A stretch of 64,000 nt of DNA. Origin: Allobosea sp. UNC402CLCol (GTDB lineage: Bacteria; Pseudomonadota; Alphaproteobacteria; Rhizobiales; Beijerinckiaceae). Within the stretch, counting starts at the first letter, position 1. Each line of letters starts with the position of its first letter. The stretch is taken from NCBI RefSeq assembly GCF_000745475.1, contig NZ_JQJJ01000010.1, forward strand, positions 310,001 through 374,000, read 5' to 3'. Of this stretch, positions 7,487-15,715 are shown one piece after another. The notes under the pieces are model-generated. The model made no database searches. It saw nothing but the letters and a program-made list of their open reading frames with translations, and was not told where the DNA came from. Position numbers and translations under genes: made by a program.

Positions 7487-9793
7487 TTATCTCAAATCGT
7501 CGGTCAACATCACGCCTGCTGCAATTGCAGGCTCGATTATTTTGCTCGGTCCGCGAGCCTTTTCACCCAACATTTCAATGCGGTAGCGAGCTCGTGTAAC
7601 CGCCACATAAAGGCGATTATGAGCGGCGTAGGAAAGATAATTTCTGCTGCTGTCAGTCCCGTCGTCTGTAGGCGGAACGCGGCCTCCGTCAACGCCAACA
7701 AGTATCACGCCAAAAAATTCCAGACCGCCAACGTAATCGGCGTGCCCAAGGATAAACTGAGACGACATACGCGCGCCCTCGACCGCCAAAGCATCGCCCC
7801 TCTTCTTAAGAAAGAGATGCGGTTTATTCCTTTCAATAGCCCATTTCTCCAAACGATCCAAAATATTCTCGTCTGTTGCCACAATCAGGATGTCGCTACG
7901 CTTACAGTCCATATCGCGCTGCATTTGCTCGGCACGAACGAAAGCATTATCAATTAACGCGTCCTCATTTGGAACCGTGAGATACTTTGGAGGAGATGTA
8001 AGCTTTTCATCAATGTCAGTAAACGCTGAAGAAATATTATCAATCGGCTTGTCAAAATTCGTAAACAGCATTGCGCCGGAAGAAACAATTGAAAAAGCAA
8101 GATTGATAATGTCAGCTGAAGAGCGGAATATCGTTCTTACCTTCGTTTCGCTATCAGCATTTTCGCTGTCAGAAAGCGAATTCGCGATATCCGACGTTGT
8201 CCACCCGCGATCTCCAACAGCTTGAGAGCGATCTACAGAGTAGATAATCGGGTACGGACCTTGAGACTTCGAAAAATGATGAAATAAATGAAGTTCGTTT
8301 ATATTAAAGAGATGAGTCTCGTCTATAAATATAGCGTCGTACCCTTCGCGAGAGCGCCTTCTGCGCCAAATCGGTGTGTCCAACTGCCCAATCGTAGTCA
8401 GAACAACATCATCTGTGTCGAATTGGCCGACTTGACCGAGTCTATTTTGATACAAACGAAATATAGCATAGACAAATCCCTTATCGGCATCGCTAGTCGC
8501 CGGAAGACCATATTTGAGAGACGGCACTTTTTTATAGGCATCAAGATTTTCAGATGCTCTACCTTTGATGATTACGCTGATTTCATGCTGCAGCATCTCG
8601 ATAATTTTCCAAGAATGCTCATTTTTTAAGAACTCAGCGAACTCTGGAGTTAGAAATCGTTCATGAGCGGAGAAATCCGCCAGCATAGCTTCGTCAAAAG
8701 CCTCGTTTATATAAAGAAGCTGAAGCCCCTTTGACTCCATCGCATCACGGTCAATAAATTCGGACTCGCTGATCGCCTGACGCAGTTGCTCGGCACACAG
8801 CTCGCTAAGCGTGCAGATTTTTATTGATTGAGGCGCTAGACTGTTTTCTTCAAGTGAAAAGCCGTGAAAGTCGACAACTGTAAAAACCTCGGCGATTGAC
8901 CGTTTTGTTGCGTCGCTATGTGTAACAAATACAGCCTTCAGGTCGCTTTCGGAGGCGCGAGCCGTTCGAAGTGCTGATACGGCTTTTAAGATGAGGGATA
9001 GCGTCTTTCCTGTGCCAGCTGCCCCCTCTATCCGATATGGGCCTACGATCGGCGCCTCTACAAAATTGCGCTGCTGCGTGGTCAGCATTGGCATCCAATC
9101 ATCGAACCGACGGTACATAGAGCCGGCGCTAAATGAGGCTGCGTCTGGCAGTTCTATGACTTTGAGTTGACTCGGTACCTCCTGCGAAACGCTGCTTGCC
9201 AAGCGGCTGGGCAATGAAGAGCGCACATCGCTGACGCTCTCATAAGCCTTGCGAAAATTCGTAAGTTCAGCGACTTCGCGATTTGCATCCGCCCCTTCGT
9301 GTCCGGCCTTATATGCCAGAAGAAAATGGCCCCGATCACCTCGTTTCGCTAAACGTTCGCCGTTAGGGTCGCGCTCCAGCGTCACTCGATACGGCGCCTG
9401 CCGAAATCCTCGGAAGGGGAACACAAGGGCCTTTGAACTATTTGACAAAATGCGCTCTGAGAAATTCAGCGCTAGGCCCTGCCATATTTTTTTGGCGAAC
9501 CTGAGCATTTTTTGAAATACAAATAACGCATCGCCTTCCGAGAATTCATCAAAAATAGCGGATTGCTGGGTGTCAATTACAAGATAGCGGCTATCGCTGG
9601 ATACTTTCTGAGCTGTTAAAAAAATACCCTCCGAAAGAACTGTAAGCTCGATCTTCTGAACTTTGAATTCCAGTTCCGTTTTGCCTTTTATAATTTTAGC
9701 TAAAGTGCTACCTTCGGAGAATTCAATTGATTGCAAAAAACGATTGCCAACTATCTCATCGATAGCGCCAAGCTCGACTGAGATGTACTTCAT
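7487..9793 (-). CDS. UvrD/Rep-like superfamily 1 helicase
   Basis: 768 residues from ATG 9793, chosen because GAGGGTGAG precedes it; an upstream ATG at 9829 would overlap the preceding gene. The first 240 residues match no domain I recognise and may serve as a sensor or nuclease-like part. Walker A is GAAGTGKT (near residue 258), Walker B is IFIDETH (near 490), and the C-terminus has the motif VI-like YVAVTRARYR. It is transcribed after the 275-residue partner gene with a gap of about 5 bases. The DNA is AT-richer than the host. Probable anti-phage or DNA-processing function, by analogy with island-borne helicases. Confidence 0.8.
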   Translation of the reverse strand: MKYISVELGAIDEIVGNRFLQSIEFSEGSTLAKIIKGKTELEFKVQKIELTVLSEGIFLTAQKVSSDSRYLVIDTQQSAIFDEFSEGDALFVFQKMLRFAKKIWQGLALNFSERILSNSSKALVFPFRGFRQAPYRVTLERDPNGERLAKRGDRGHFLLAYKAGHEGADANREVAELTNFRKAYESVSDVRSSLPSRLASSVSQEVPSQLKVIELPDAASFSAGSMYRRFDDWMPMLTTQQRNFVEAPIVGPYRIEGAAGTGKTLSLILKAVSALRTARASESDLKAVFVTHSDATKRSIAEVFTVVDFHGFSLEENSLAPQSIKICTLSELCAEQLRQAISESEFIDRDAMESKGLQLLYINEAFDEAMLADFSAHERFLTPEFAEFLKNEHSWKIIEMLQHEISVIIKGRASENLDAYKKVPSLKYGLPATSDADKGFVYAIFRLYQNRLGQVGQFDTDDVVLTTIGQLDTPIWRRRRSREGYDAIFIDETHLFNINELHLFHHFSKSQGPYPIIYSVDRSQAVGDRGWTTSDIANSLSDSENADSETKVRTIFRSSADIINLAFSIVSSGAMLFTNFDKPIDNISSAFTDIDEKLTSPPKYLTVPNEDALIDNAFVRAEQMQRDMDCKRSDILIVATDENILDRLEKWAIERNKPHLFLKKRGDALAVEGARMSSQFILGHADYVGGLEFFGVILVGVDGGRVPPTDDGTDSSRNYLSYAAHNRLYVAVTRARYRIEMLGEKARGPSKIIEPAIAAGVMLTDDLR

Positions 9794-9798
9794 GGCGC

Positions 9799-10626
9799 TC
9801 ACCCTCGGGCCCTTGGACGTCTTGTACACATCTCTTCAACATATGATTTGGGCGGATCATCGAGGCCAATTCGCCCAAACAATGTCGAGAACGTTTGCAG
9901 CACATGCTCCACGGCAGGCGACTTGAGCTCACCAATCGGCATCGCAAATGGCGCGTGATCAAATGAGATCATTCGATGATACGGCATCGAAGATGCTTCG
10001 TCTCGATCCAGACCGGACGCAATAAGTTGCGCAAGGGTCCGAGGAATAGACTGAACCTCCCGAAGCAATATCACATACCCAGTCGAATCTCCGTCGAATT
10101 CGATACTTGACAGAAAATAAAGACCAGACAATTTTTGGTGAATCAATTCTTTTAGTAGATTAGACGACAGTTTTTCATTAATCGAATAAAGCTCACTGCA
10201 TCTAGATTTATCCTCGCTAATAAGTGATATTAGCTCAAGCCGCTCAAGTAGCGATAAAAATCGATCCGATTTTGTTTTGAATTTCTTGTCTAAAGTATTA
10301 GCAAAAAACGATTCAAATATCGATCTGTACGTCTGAGAATTCAATAGGCTCTCGGGGAGAGCGCATTCTTTCATAACGCCCAAAATAGACGCTTCAGCAT
10401 CGGAAAGTAGTCTCGATTTAATTATATCGAAACCGTCGCGCTCGAACCAATCATCCAAGCGAACTACCGGAAGATAGTTCAATACGGGAAACTTATCTTG
10501 CTCTACGTCGCATCTCGCCGTTATTACAAACCCATGAACAGCGCAGCCGGGGTAGTTTTCGGCTACGGCGCACGAAAAGATGCATCCCTGTGTCAATCGT
10601 CCGAGTAGGGGGCGGATTATAGCCAT
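9799..10626 (-). CDS. Unknown partner protein of the helicase
   Basis: 275 residues; not recognised with certainty. The N-terminus has a notable block, LTQGCIFSCAVAENYPG, followed by HGFVITARCDVEQDK and NYLPVVRLDDW. Similar TQG...V(I/L)xxxCD patterns occur in uncharacterised proteins of defence loci, from memory only. The C-terminal half is helical with charged surfaces. No membrane segment. Codons are AT-rich. It sits directly upstream of the helicase gene with the two reading frames separated by about 5 bases, so they are almost certainly co-expressed and likely act together. Confidence 0.65.
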   Translation of the reverse strand: MAIIRPLLGRLTQGCIFSCAVAENYPGCAVHGFVITARCDVEQDKFPVLNYLPVVRLDDWFERDGFDIIKSRLLSDAEASILGVMKECALPESLLNSQTYRSIFESFFANTLDKKFKTKSDRFLSLLERLELISLISEDKSRCSELYSINEKLSSNLLKELIHQKLSGLYFLSSIEFDGDSTGYVILLREVQSIPRTLAQLIASGLDRDEASSMPYHRMISFDHAPFAMPIGELKSPAVEHVLQTFSTLFGRIGLDDPPKSYVEEMCTRRPRARG

Positions 10627-10972
10627 GGCTTACTGGTGCCAGCTTGACATGTGGGGCGCAAGCGAGGCGGCGGCGATGCCCACAAGCCATTGAGTTAGGA
10701 ATTTTTGCGACGCACTTCCGTGGGAATTTGTAGCGTTCTTTCGTGGTTGTCAGCTTTCGCATTGCGACGAGACCGAGGCAAGCGCGACCGCTGGGGTATG
10801 GCTTAGCGGATGCGCGTGCCGGCGCCGGTCGGTTGCCGTATGGAGTGACCGTTACGAACTGGCGCGCGATTCAACGGTCAAGATCCTACCGGACTGATCA
10901 GCGCCATGCCCGGCTAGTTCAATTTGGGTGTGCTTCTCGTAAACCAACACTGAGGCGGTTCATAAAATCAGT
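10627..10972. other. Intergenic region between helicase module and recombinase
   Basis: About 350 bases between divergent genes. A 77-codon open frame (10743-10976) has no ribosome binding site and unlikely composition; I do not call it a gene. The region must hold the promoter for the helicase module, but no clear boxes were seen. Confidence 0.4.
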
Positions 10973-11001
10973 TTGACAATCCAAAATGAACCAATGATAA
11001 G
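10973..11001 (+). promoter_or_regulatory. Promoter of the serine recombinase gene
   Basis: TTGACA at 10973-10978 (perfect -35), 17-base spacer, GATAAG at 10996-11001 (4 of 6 matches to -10). The expected transcript start is near 11008, about 28 bases before the ATG at 11036. Confidence 0.6.
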
Positions 11002-11026
11002 GATACCATCTTAAGTGAACCATTGA
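10987..11026 (+). promoter_or_regulatory. Tandem TGAACCAWTGA motifs over the recombinase promoter
   Basis: TGAACCAATGA at 10987-10997 and TGAACCATTGA at 11016-11026, 29 bases apart. The first overlaps the spacer and -10 box and the second lies in the leader. They may be operator or recombinase-binding half sites. Confidence 0.45.
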
Positions 11027-11035
11027 GGGTATCGG

Positions 11036-11671
11036 ATGTTCGTTCGGGCTTATCTCAGAGCATCCACTATCGAACAGGACGCCAACCGAGCCCGTGAACA
11101 GATCGAAGCCTTCGCCGCAGAGCGTGGACTGACCATTGCCGCCACTTACATCGAGAGCGAAAGCGGCGCCTCGCTGAAGAGGCCAGCACTTTTCCGATTG
11201 TTGGCTGACAGTCGACCGGGTGACCTCCTTCTCATTGAGCAGGTAGACCGCTTGTCCCGTTTGAACGCTGAGGATTGGTCCAAGCTGAAATCAGAAATGG
11301 CCACCCGTCACATTCGCGTCGTGGCGTTGGACTTGCCGACGAGTTGGGCTATGGCGGACGCCAAGGCTGACGAGTTTACAGTGCGCATGTTCGACGCCAT
11401 CAATTCGATGATGCTCGACATGCTCGCTGCCGTCGCCCGGAAGGATTACGAAGATCGACGGCGCCGGCAGGCGCAAGGCCAAGCCAAGGCGAAGGCTGAA
11501 GGTCGGTATAAGGGCCGCCCTGCTGATACCAAGCGCAATGAGGGCATCGCGTCGATGCTCAGGGCCGGTTTGTCGTGGTCCAGCGTGCAGGCAGCAACAG
11601 GGTGCAGCCGGGCTACCGTGGCCAAGATCGCAAAGCTGACCTCGTTCGGTAACTGCCGCCTAGATGCCTAA
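11036..11671 (+). CDS. Serine recombinase (resolvase/invertase family)
   Basis: 211 residues. The N-terminal catalytic domain begins VRAYLRAST with Ser10 as the likely nucleophile; LLIEQVDRLSR supplies the conserved Asp/Arg cluster. A long helix with RRRRQAQGQAKAKAEG follows, then a C-terminal helix-turn-helix (EGIASMLRAGLSWSSVQAATGCSRATV). The size matches small resolvases and invertases. No inverted or res-like sites apart from the TGAACCA repeats in its own promoter were seen. It may resolve element dimers or invert a segment. It is convergent with the XRE gene. Confidence 0.9.
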   Translation: MFVRAYLRASTIEQDANRAREQIEAFAAERGLTIAATYIESESGASLKRPALFRLLADSRPGDLLLIEQVDRLSRLNAEDWSKLKSEMATRHIRVVALDLPTSWAMADAKADEFTVRMFDAINSMMLDMLAAVARKDYEDRRRRQAQGQAKAKAEGRYKGRPADTKRNEGIASMLRAGLSWSSVQAATGCSRATVAKIAKLTSFGNCRLDA

Positions 11672-11712
11672 TTCTTGGAGCGGCCCGTTCGCTGCCTGCT
11701 GCCCACCGCGCT

Positions 11713-11997
11713 TCACCTGCCCTTCGGAGCACTCTTCGCGCTGCCGATGCTCTCATCGGCTGCCTGAGGGCCAACATCCATTCCGCCCCCCGTCTCTGCG
11801 AGCAGATCGACAACCCGCACACCAAGGGCATTTGCTAGCTCGTAAAGCGTTATGACCGTCGGGTTCCTACGGCCTCGCTCCAAGCTGGAAATGTACCACT
11901 GGCTAAAGCCAGAGCGCTCCTCAATCTGTTCCTGAGTGAGTCCTCGCTCTTTCCTGAGCCGGGCAAAATTAGCTCCCACGAGCGTGCGCATATCCAT
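11713..11997 (-). CDS. XRE-family transcriptional regulator
   Basis: 94 residues. A Cro/C1-type helix-turn-helix occupies residues 8-62 (FARLRKERGLTQEQIEERSG, then WYISSLERGRRNPT and ELANALGV). The C-terminal 30 residues are low-complexity. Such small XRE proteins usually repress their own and neighbouring island genes. A perfect 18-bp palindrome 35 bases upstream of its start is a likely operator. ATG codons at 11997 and 11991 are both possible. Confidence 0.85.
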   Translation of the reverse strand: MDMRTLVGANFARLRKERGLTQEQIEERSGFSQWYISSLERGRRNPTVITLYELANALGVRVVDLLAETGGGMDVGPQAADESIGSAKSAPKGR

Positions 11998-12031
11998 GCG
12001 CCGAGAGCTTGCAATTTCTCATGCCCGCCAT

Positions 12032-12049
12032 TACCAACTATAGTTGGTA
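12032..12049. promoter_or_regulatory. Palindromic operator upstream of XRE gene
   Basis: TACCAACTATAGTTGGTA is a perfect 18-bp palindrome centred 43 bases upstream of the XRE start. Position and symmetry fit a dimeric XRE regulator binding its own promoter. Confidence 0.65.
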
Positions 12050-12223
12050 TTGAGCGAAAAGGGCGGGATAGAACCTCAACAAGAACAGAGGCCTCGCCTC
12101 GCGCTCTGTATCCCAACTCTACCTAAATAATGAGTTGGATTAGGTGACATCCGATTGATTTCAGATGCATCCTGATACGTCCTTATCTGGTTCTCTTGGC
12201 TGGAAATTGGGAAAAGACAACAA

Positions 12224-12634
12224 ATGCGCCTTGCCTTGATTTTACTTGTTAGCGGATTGGCTCTTGCCGGCTGCAATTCCACAGGCACATCAACAACGGC
12301 AGATTTGGCTAAACTGCCGAATCTGGCCGTCTCGTTCAAATGGTGCGATCCTTCGCCATCGTTCACGGTCGGTAACGTCCCACCCGGGGCCAAGACTCTC
12401 AGCTTCCGCATGGTGGACAAGCAGGTGCCATCCTACATGCACGGGGGCGGCAGCGTCGCGTTCACGGGCAAGGGGTCACAGACCATTCCCTGCGGCAGCC
12501 TGAGCGGAGGGTCTTACAACGGACCGACCCCGCCTCCTCCGCAGGTGCACGACTACGAGTGGACGGTGACAGCCCTCGATAGCAATGGCACCGCTATCGC
12601 GGTCGGAACCGCAACGCGGAAATTCCCTGAATAA
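12224..12634 (+). CDS. Lipoprotein with PEBP-like features
   Basis: 136 residues. The lipoprotein signal ends in LALAGC with the lipidated Cys at 17. The mature part has FRMVDKQVPSYMHGG and YNGPTPPPPQVHDYEWTVTALD, which resemble the ligand-pocket segments (DxDxP...H and GPxPPxGxHxY) of phosphatidylethanolamine-binding (YbhB/YbcL) proteins; the protein is shorter than usual, so the assignment is tentative. Export to the outer membrane or periplasm is expected. It is followed by a perfect hairpin. Confidence 0.65.
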   Translation: MRLALILLVSGLALAGCNSTGTSTTADLAKLPNLAVSFKWCDPSPSFTVGNVPPGAKTLSFRMVDKQVPSYMHGGGSVAFTGKGSQTIPCGSLSGGSYNGPTPPPPQVHDYEWTVTALDSNGTAIAVGTATRKFPE

Positions 12635-12645
12635 GCGACGAGCGT

Positions 12646-12671
12646 GGGGCTCAACGAATTCGTTGAGCCCC
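12646..12671 (+). terminator. Hairpin terminator after lipoprotein gene
   Basis: GGGGCTCAACGAATTCGTTGAGCCCC is an uninterrupted 26-base palindrome 12 bases after the stop. The following tract (ATTCCATTG) is only moderately T-rich, so it may work as an mRNA end rather than as a classical terminator. Confidence 0.6.
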
Positions 12672-12825
12672 ATTCCATTGTGCAGCCCGTCAAATGCGCA
12701 GTCACCCGAGGCGAATAAGTGGCTCGCACGGAACGACATGCTCAATCGCTGTTGCCGGGCGATTCTGGAGATTTGCCGACGACGGACAAGGCCCGCGATT
12801 TGCGGGAGGTCACGGCGCAATCAGC

Positions 12826-13341
12826 ATGCGACTGGCGGATATGAACCTTCAACATACAAAGAGTTGCGGCACTTGCACGTTGTGTTGCAAAGTTTACTAC
12901 GTTCCTGAACTCGATAAACCGGCTGGGTCGTGGTGTAGATTTTGCGCCCCCGGCAAAGGCTGCGGCAACTATGATAATCGTCCAAACACGTGCCGCGCTT
13001 TCAATTGCCTTTGGATGATAACCGACATTCTTGGGCCGGAGTGGAAGCCAGAGCGCTCAAAGCTCGTCATGGCAATTGACCCTAACACCAATTTCTTGAT
13101 GGTTCAGGTTGATCCGGGTTCGCCGCGCGCTTGGCGACTGGAACCGTATTACAGCCAGCTTAAGAAGTGGTCGGTTGCAGGCGATCAGACAGGGAGAAGG
13201 GTAGTCGTCTTTCTGAACAACAAGGCAACGGTTGTGCTGCCGGATGGAGAACATGAGGTGGGCATTATTGGCCCCGGTGAGAAACTTCAAATCCAGCGAC
13301 CGAGCACACCCAACGGCAGATTTAGCGTCACTAAAAGCTGA
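12826..13341 (+). CDS. YkgJ-like cysteine-cluster protein
   Basis: 171 residues from ATG 12826 (ATG 12841 is also possible; neither has a clear ribosome site). Cysteines cluster in the first 70 residues: CGTCTLCC, then WCRFCAPGKGCGNY and RPNTCRAFNCLW, the pattern of the YkgJ/Fe-S or zinc-chelating family. The remaining part is beta-rich with no catalytic motif. The biochemical role of the family is poorly defined. It is an uncommon type of island cargo. Confidence 0.65.
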   Translation: MRLADMNLQHTKSCGTCTLCCKVYYVPELDKPAGSWCRFCAPGKGCGNYDNRPNTCRAFNCLWMITDILGPEWKPERSKLVMAIDPNTNFLMVQVDPGSPRAWRLEPYYSQLKKWSVAGDQTGRRVVVFLNNKATVVLPDGEHEVGIIGPGEKLQIQRPSTPNGRFSVTKS

Positions 13342-13451
13342 CCCTCAATAGGATGCCGCCATCGCTAAGGCACCACGAGGAACTTAGCGGCGTAATCCGT
13401 GCTGACCCGTTGCTTCCGTTTGGACCCGTTGCGGCCCCTATGGCATAGCGG

Positions 13452-13724
13452 TCAATGGCGTCGCCATCTCGCCAGCCTTTTGAAGAGCATTGAAAAGGCC
13501 GCAATCCAAATAAACTCGGCCGGGATCAACCATAGCAACGACCGACCGATATTAGGCCAACCGCCTTCAACGAAATTAACGGCTGAAAGAGAAACGAACA
13601 ATGCCGATGTGACGGCAAGGCCGAACAGGACGATGTAGTGGACAGACCAGCCTCGTAGCGTTGCTATCAACGCGGCGGCGAACGCGGTGCCTATGGTGGC
13701 GGGCGCGAGAACGATCCAGACCAT
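13452..13724 (-). CDS. Small membrane protein
   Basis: 90 residues from ATG 13724, which is preceded by GGAGG with a 6-base gap; the longer frame upstream lacks such a site. Three hydrophobic segments (about 2-24, 29-49 and 58-78) and a basic C-terminus. No recognised family. It is one of four small membrane proteins in this part of the island. Confidence 0.6.
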   Translation of the reverse strand: MVWIVLAPATIGTAFAAALIATLRGWSVHYIVLFGLAVTSALFVSLSAVNFVEGGWPNIGRSLLWLIPAEFIWIAAFSMLFKRLARWRRH

Positions 13725-13778
13725 GTCACGCCTCCATAACAGCGGCAGGTAGCGTAGTTGGTCCACAGAGATCGACAA

Positions 13779-13803
13779 GGTCCGCTTCCGACCCCTTGCC
13801 GAC
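13779..13803. repeat. Island dispersed repeat, copy 1
   Basis: GGTCCGCTTCCGACCCCTT followed by GCCGAC. Related to 14609-14636 and 15550-15578; common core GTCYGCTWCCGACCC with a partly complementary right half (small hairpin). Confidence 0.55.
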
Positions 13804-13867
13804 GTTGCGAAGTAGCAGGATGCATGGTTAGGTGCTTGTCGTTTGGCGACCCGGCCGGCTACACCCC

Positions 13868-14164
13868 ATGCTCGATTTTGTGTTTTCGATAGCTGAGAAT
13901 CCAATTTCTCTGATTATTGTAATGTGCTTGTCAGGCGCAATTACGCTTTCGCGTGAGAGCAATCATAGAACTAGGTATTATAAGGCTGCTTTTATTGTAT
14001 TGATTACATATATATTATCCTATCTTCTTATATATCTGGTAGATGATGATTTTCGCATGGCAATGTTTTTTGTTGCATCGCCTGTCGCCGCCCTCGATCT
14101 GCTACTTGGCCGGAAGGGTGCCGTTAAAGTGCGCCATGAGCGAACGTCCATTTCCGACCAATAG
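13868..14164 (+). CDS. Small AT-rich membrane protein
   Basis: 98 residues from ATG 13868 (an upstream in-frame TTG at 13832 is less likely). Hydrophobic segments at about 7-22, 40-58 and 64-82. The stretch 13,890-14,060 is conspicuously AT-rich compared with both neighbours, suggesting recent acquisition. No recognised family and only a weak ribosome site. Confidence 0.5.
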   Translation: MLDFVFSIAENPISLIIVMCLSGAITLSRESNHRTRYYKAAFIVLITYILSYLLIYLVDDDFRMAMFFVASPVAALDLLLGRKGAVKVRHERTSISDQ

Positions 14165-14193
14165 TTGACGCCTCTCAACTGCACTGTCGCAGA

Positions 14194-14559
14194 TCAGAAG
14201 CAGGCGACCTCGTTACTCACAAATCGATAGCCGAAATAACGGAAATAGAGGCCACGGCCTTCGTGGATCACAAAGACGGAATAGATGTCATCCGAATTGC
14301 GATAATCGATCAGTTTTTGTGGAAATGGCTTCGCCCCGCCGTCCTTCGGCCGGAGGTTGAGGTCATAGAACTTTCGGAATGAGTAGTGTTGCGGAACGTG
14401 GCAAGTGATCGAACCTACGAAACTCGTTTCAAAGTAGGACGCATGCTCCGATCTAAGGCCATGGACTTGAGCAGGGGTATCCGGGATTTGCGAGCCGCCT
14501 AAGCTCGGCGCAATGGCGGTTGCTGCAGCCGCGATTAAAATTCGGACCAAGCCCATCAT
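14194..14559 (-). CDS. Secreted hypothetical protein
   Basis: 121 residues. ATG codons 14559 and 14556 follow GGAGGAA. A signal peptide spans residues 1-20 (MMGLVRILIAAAATAIAPS). The mature part is tyrosine- and aromatic-rich (SFRKFYDLNLRPKDGG, GLYFRYFGYRFVSNEVACF). Two cysteines could pair in the periplasm. No family recognised. It lies just after the 174-residue membrane protein gene on the same strand. Confidence 0.55.
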   Translation of the reverse strand: MMGLVRILIAAAATAIAPSLGGSQIPDTPAQVHGLRSEHASYFETSFVGSITCHVPQHYSFRKFYDLNLRPKDGGAKPFPQKLIDYRNSDDIYSVFVIHEGRGLYFRYFGYRFVSNEVACF

Positions 14560-14608
14560 TTCCTCCGCCGCAGGTAACGCAAACAGAGCGCTTTCGGCCT
14601 CGGATCGC

Positions 14609-14636
14609 AAGTCTGCTTCCGACCCTAAGCGGACTT
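14609..14636. repeat. Island dispersed repeat, copy 2
   Basis: AAGTCTGCTTCCGACCC then TAAGCGGACTT; the outer arms pair (AAGTCYGCTT/AAGCGGACTT), forming a hairpin. The stop codon of the 14625-15149 gene and its last codons lie inside it. Confidence 0.65.
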
Positions 14637-15149
14637 GGGCATGGTGATGCGCAAGAGAGCCAATGCCCAGAACACGGCTCCTCCCGCCAGACCCGCTACG
14701 GCAGTTCTAATCAGGTTAGCGCGCCACAGTTCCCACCCCCAAGCTGTCCTATGACCATCGACTACCGTCGCACGCCCGCCAATGTTGAATTGAAAGGTCG
14801 TTGACGTTGGAAGCAGTTCGAGGAGGAGGCTAGGCATAATCGCGACCGCGGCTCCAACAACCACGCAGTTCAGCAAGCTTGGTGCCGCCCAGTTTCGTAG
14901 AATTAAGTAGGCTGGCAGGCCAAACAAGGCCGTTGCTGGAAGAGCCCCCATGCTGAGAAGCGTGACGGATCCAAGCAGCTTGGCCAGGGAGGTTGGCCAA
15001 CCGAACTGAAAAATTGTTAGTACCGCGGCTCCAACGAGAGGAGCGACAATGAAGGCGAGAACTAGTCGCCATGGCGCTGGATATCGGTTGATGCGTTTAG
15101 GGCCGTGCATCACGCGAGCATACATTTTCTGCGTCCGTTTACGACCCAT
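14625..15149 (-). CDS. Four-helix membrane protein
   Basis: 174 residues from ATG 15149 with GAGG five bases upstream. A basic N-terminus is followed by four predicted membrane segments (about 29-48, 56-79, 88-110 and 150-168). Between helices 3 and 4 a 35-residue loop contains FQFNIGGRATVVDGH. No recognised family. The C-terminal residues are encoded by the dispersed repeat, so this end was probably acquired or moved with the repeat. Confidence 0.55.
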   Translation of the reverse strand: MGRKRTQKMYARVMHGPKRINRYPAPWRLVLAFIVAPLVGAAVLTIFQFGWPTSLAKLLGSVTLLSMGALPATALFGLPAYLILRNWAAPSLLNCVVVGAAVAIMPSLLLELLPTSTTFQFNIGGRATVVDGHRTAWGWELWRANLIRTAVAGLAGGAVFWALALLRITMPKSA

Positions 15150-15214
15150 AGCAGCCTCTAGATTTTGGCGAAGAGACTTGTGAAGTTTAGAGTAGCAGAC
15201 TATCGTTTTGCCGA

Positions 15215-15532
15215 TTGACGCTATGGCAGGTAATTCACTTGAAGCTCAATGTAGACGTCCTGCAATTCGTGACATTGTTTCCCGTATATGGGCTGGTTTA
15301 TGTGTTTAGGCATCGCATAGATCGATATATCGCCTGCATGGCTGAGTATACGATGGAAAATGCACAAGATAATTTCGAGAGTTCTCGCCCGGCATCTGCC
15401 AATTCATTACGTAAAACTTACTGGATGATGCTTTTAATAATTACAGCTGCTTTAGTTTTAGTTGTCACCAAGACCATCATCGACCCACAATCCGCCGCAC
15501 TGCCGGGTTTTGAAAGGCTGACTGGTCGTTGA
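15215..15532 (+). CDS. Possible small two-helix membrane protein
   Basis: 105 residues with a TTG start at 15215; no ATG is available until residue 42. Hydrophobic segments at about 14-30 and 70-88 flank a polar middle. The gene is divergent from the 174-residue membrane protein. No ribosome site was seen, so it may be a remnant. The dispersed repeat follows 17 bases after the stop. Confidence 0.4.
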   Translation: MTLWQVIHLKLNVDVLQFVTLFPVYGLVYVFRHRIDRYIACMAEYTMENAQDNFESSRPASANSLRKTYWMMLLIITAALVLVVTKTIIDPQSAALPGFERLTGR

Positions 15533-15549
15533 GCGGATAGGCCAGCCGA

Positions 15550-15578
15550 AAGTCTGCTACCGACCCATAGCCGTCCTT
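15550..15578. repeat. Island dispersed repeat, copy 3
   Basis: AAGTCTGCTACCGACCC then ATAGCCGTCCTT. Same core as copies 1 and 2; the pairing of the arms is imperfect. Confidence 0.55.
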
Positions 15579-15715
15579 CGGAAGCTACACAATTATGCAG
15601 CGGGGCGGGAGAATGCCATGTCGAAGGCGCCGTTCTGGTTGCTCGTTGTACAGGGCGCCAACCAAGCTCGAATAGCAAGTGCTCGATGATGACCGCATTC
15701 GACGATCCTTAGCAC

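Noticed and set aside
10743-10976. 77-codon open frame before the recombinase
   Set aside because: No ribosome site and Arg-rich shadow-like composition; overlaps the recombinase promoter.
11036-11671. Serine recombinase as the integrase of the island
   Set aside because: Lies in the middle of the element; the tyrosine integrase adjoins attR and fits tRNA insertion.
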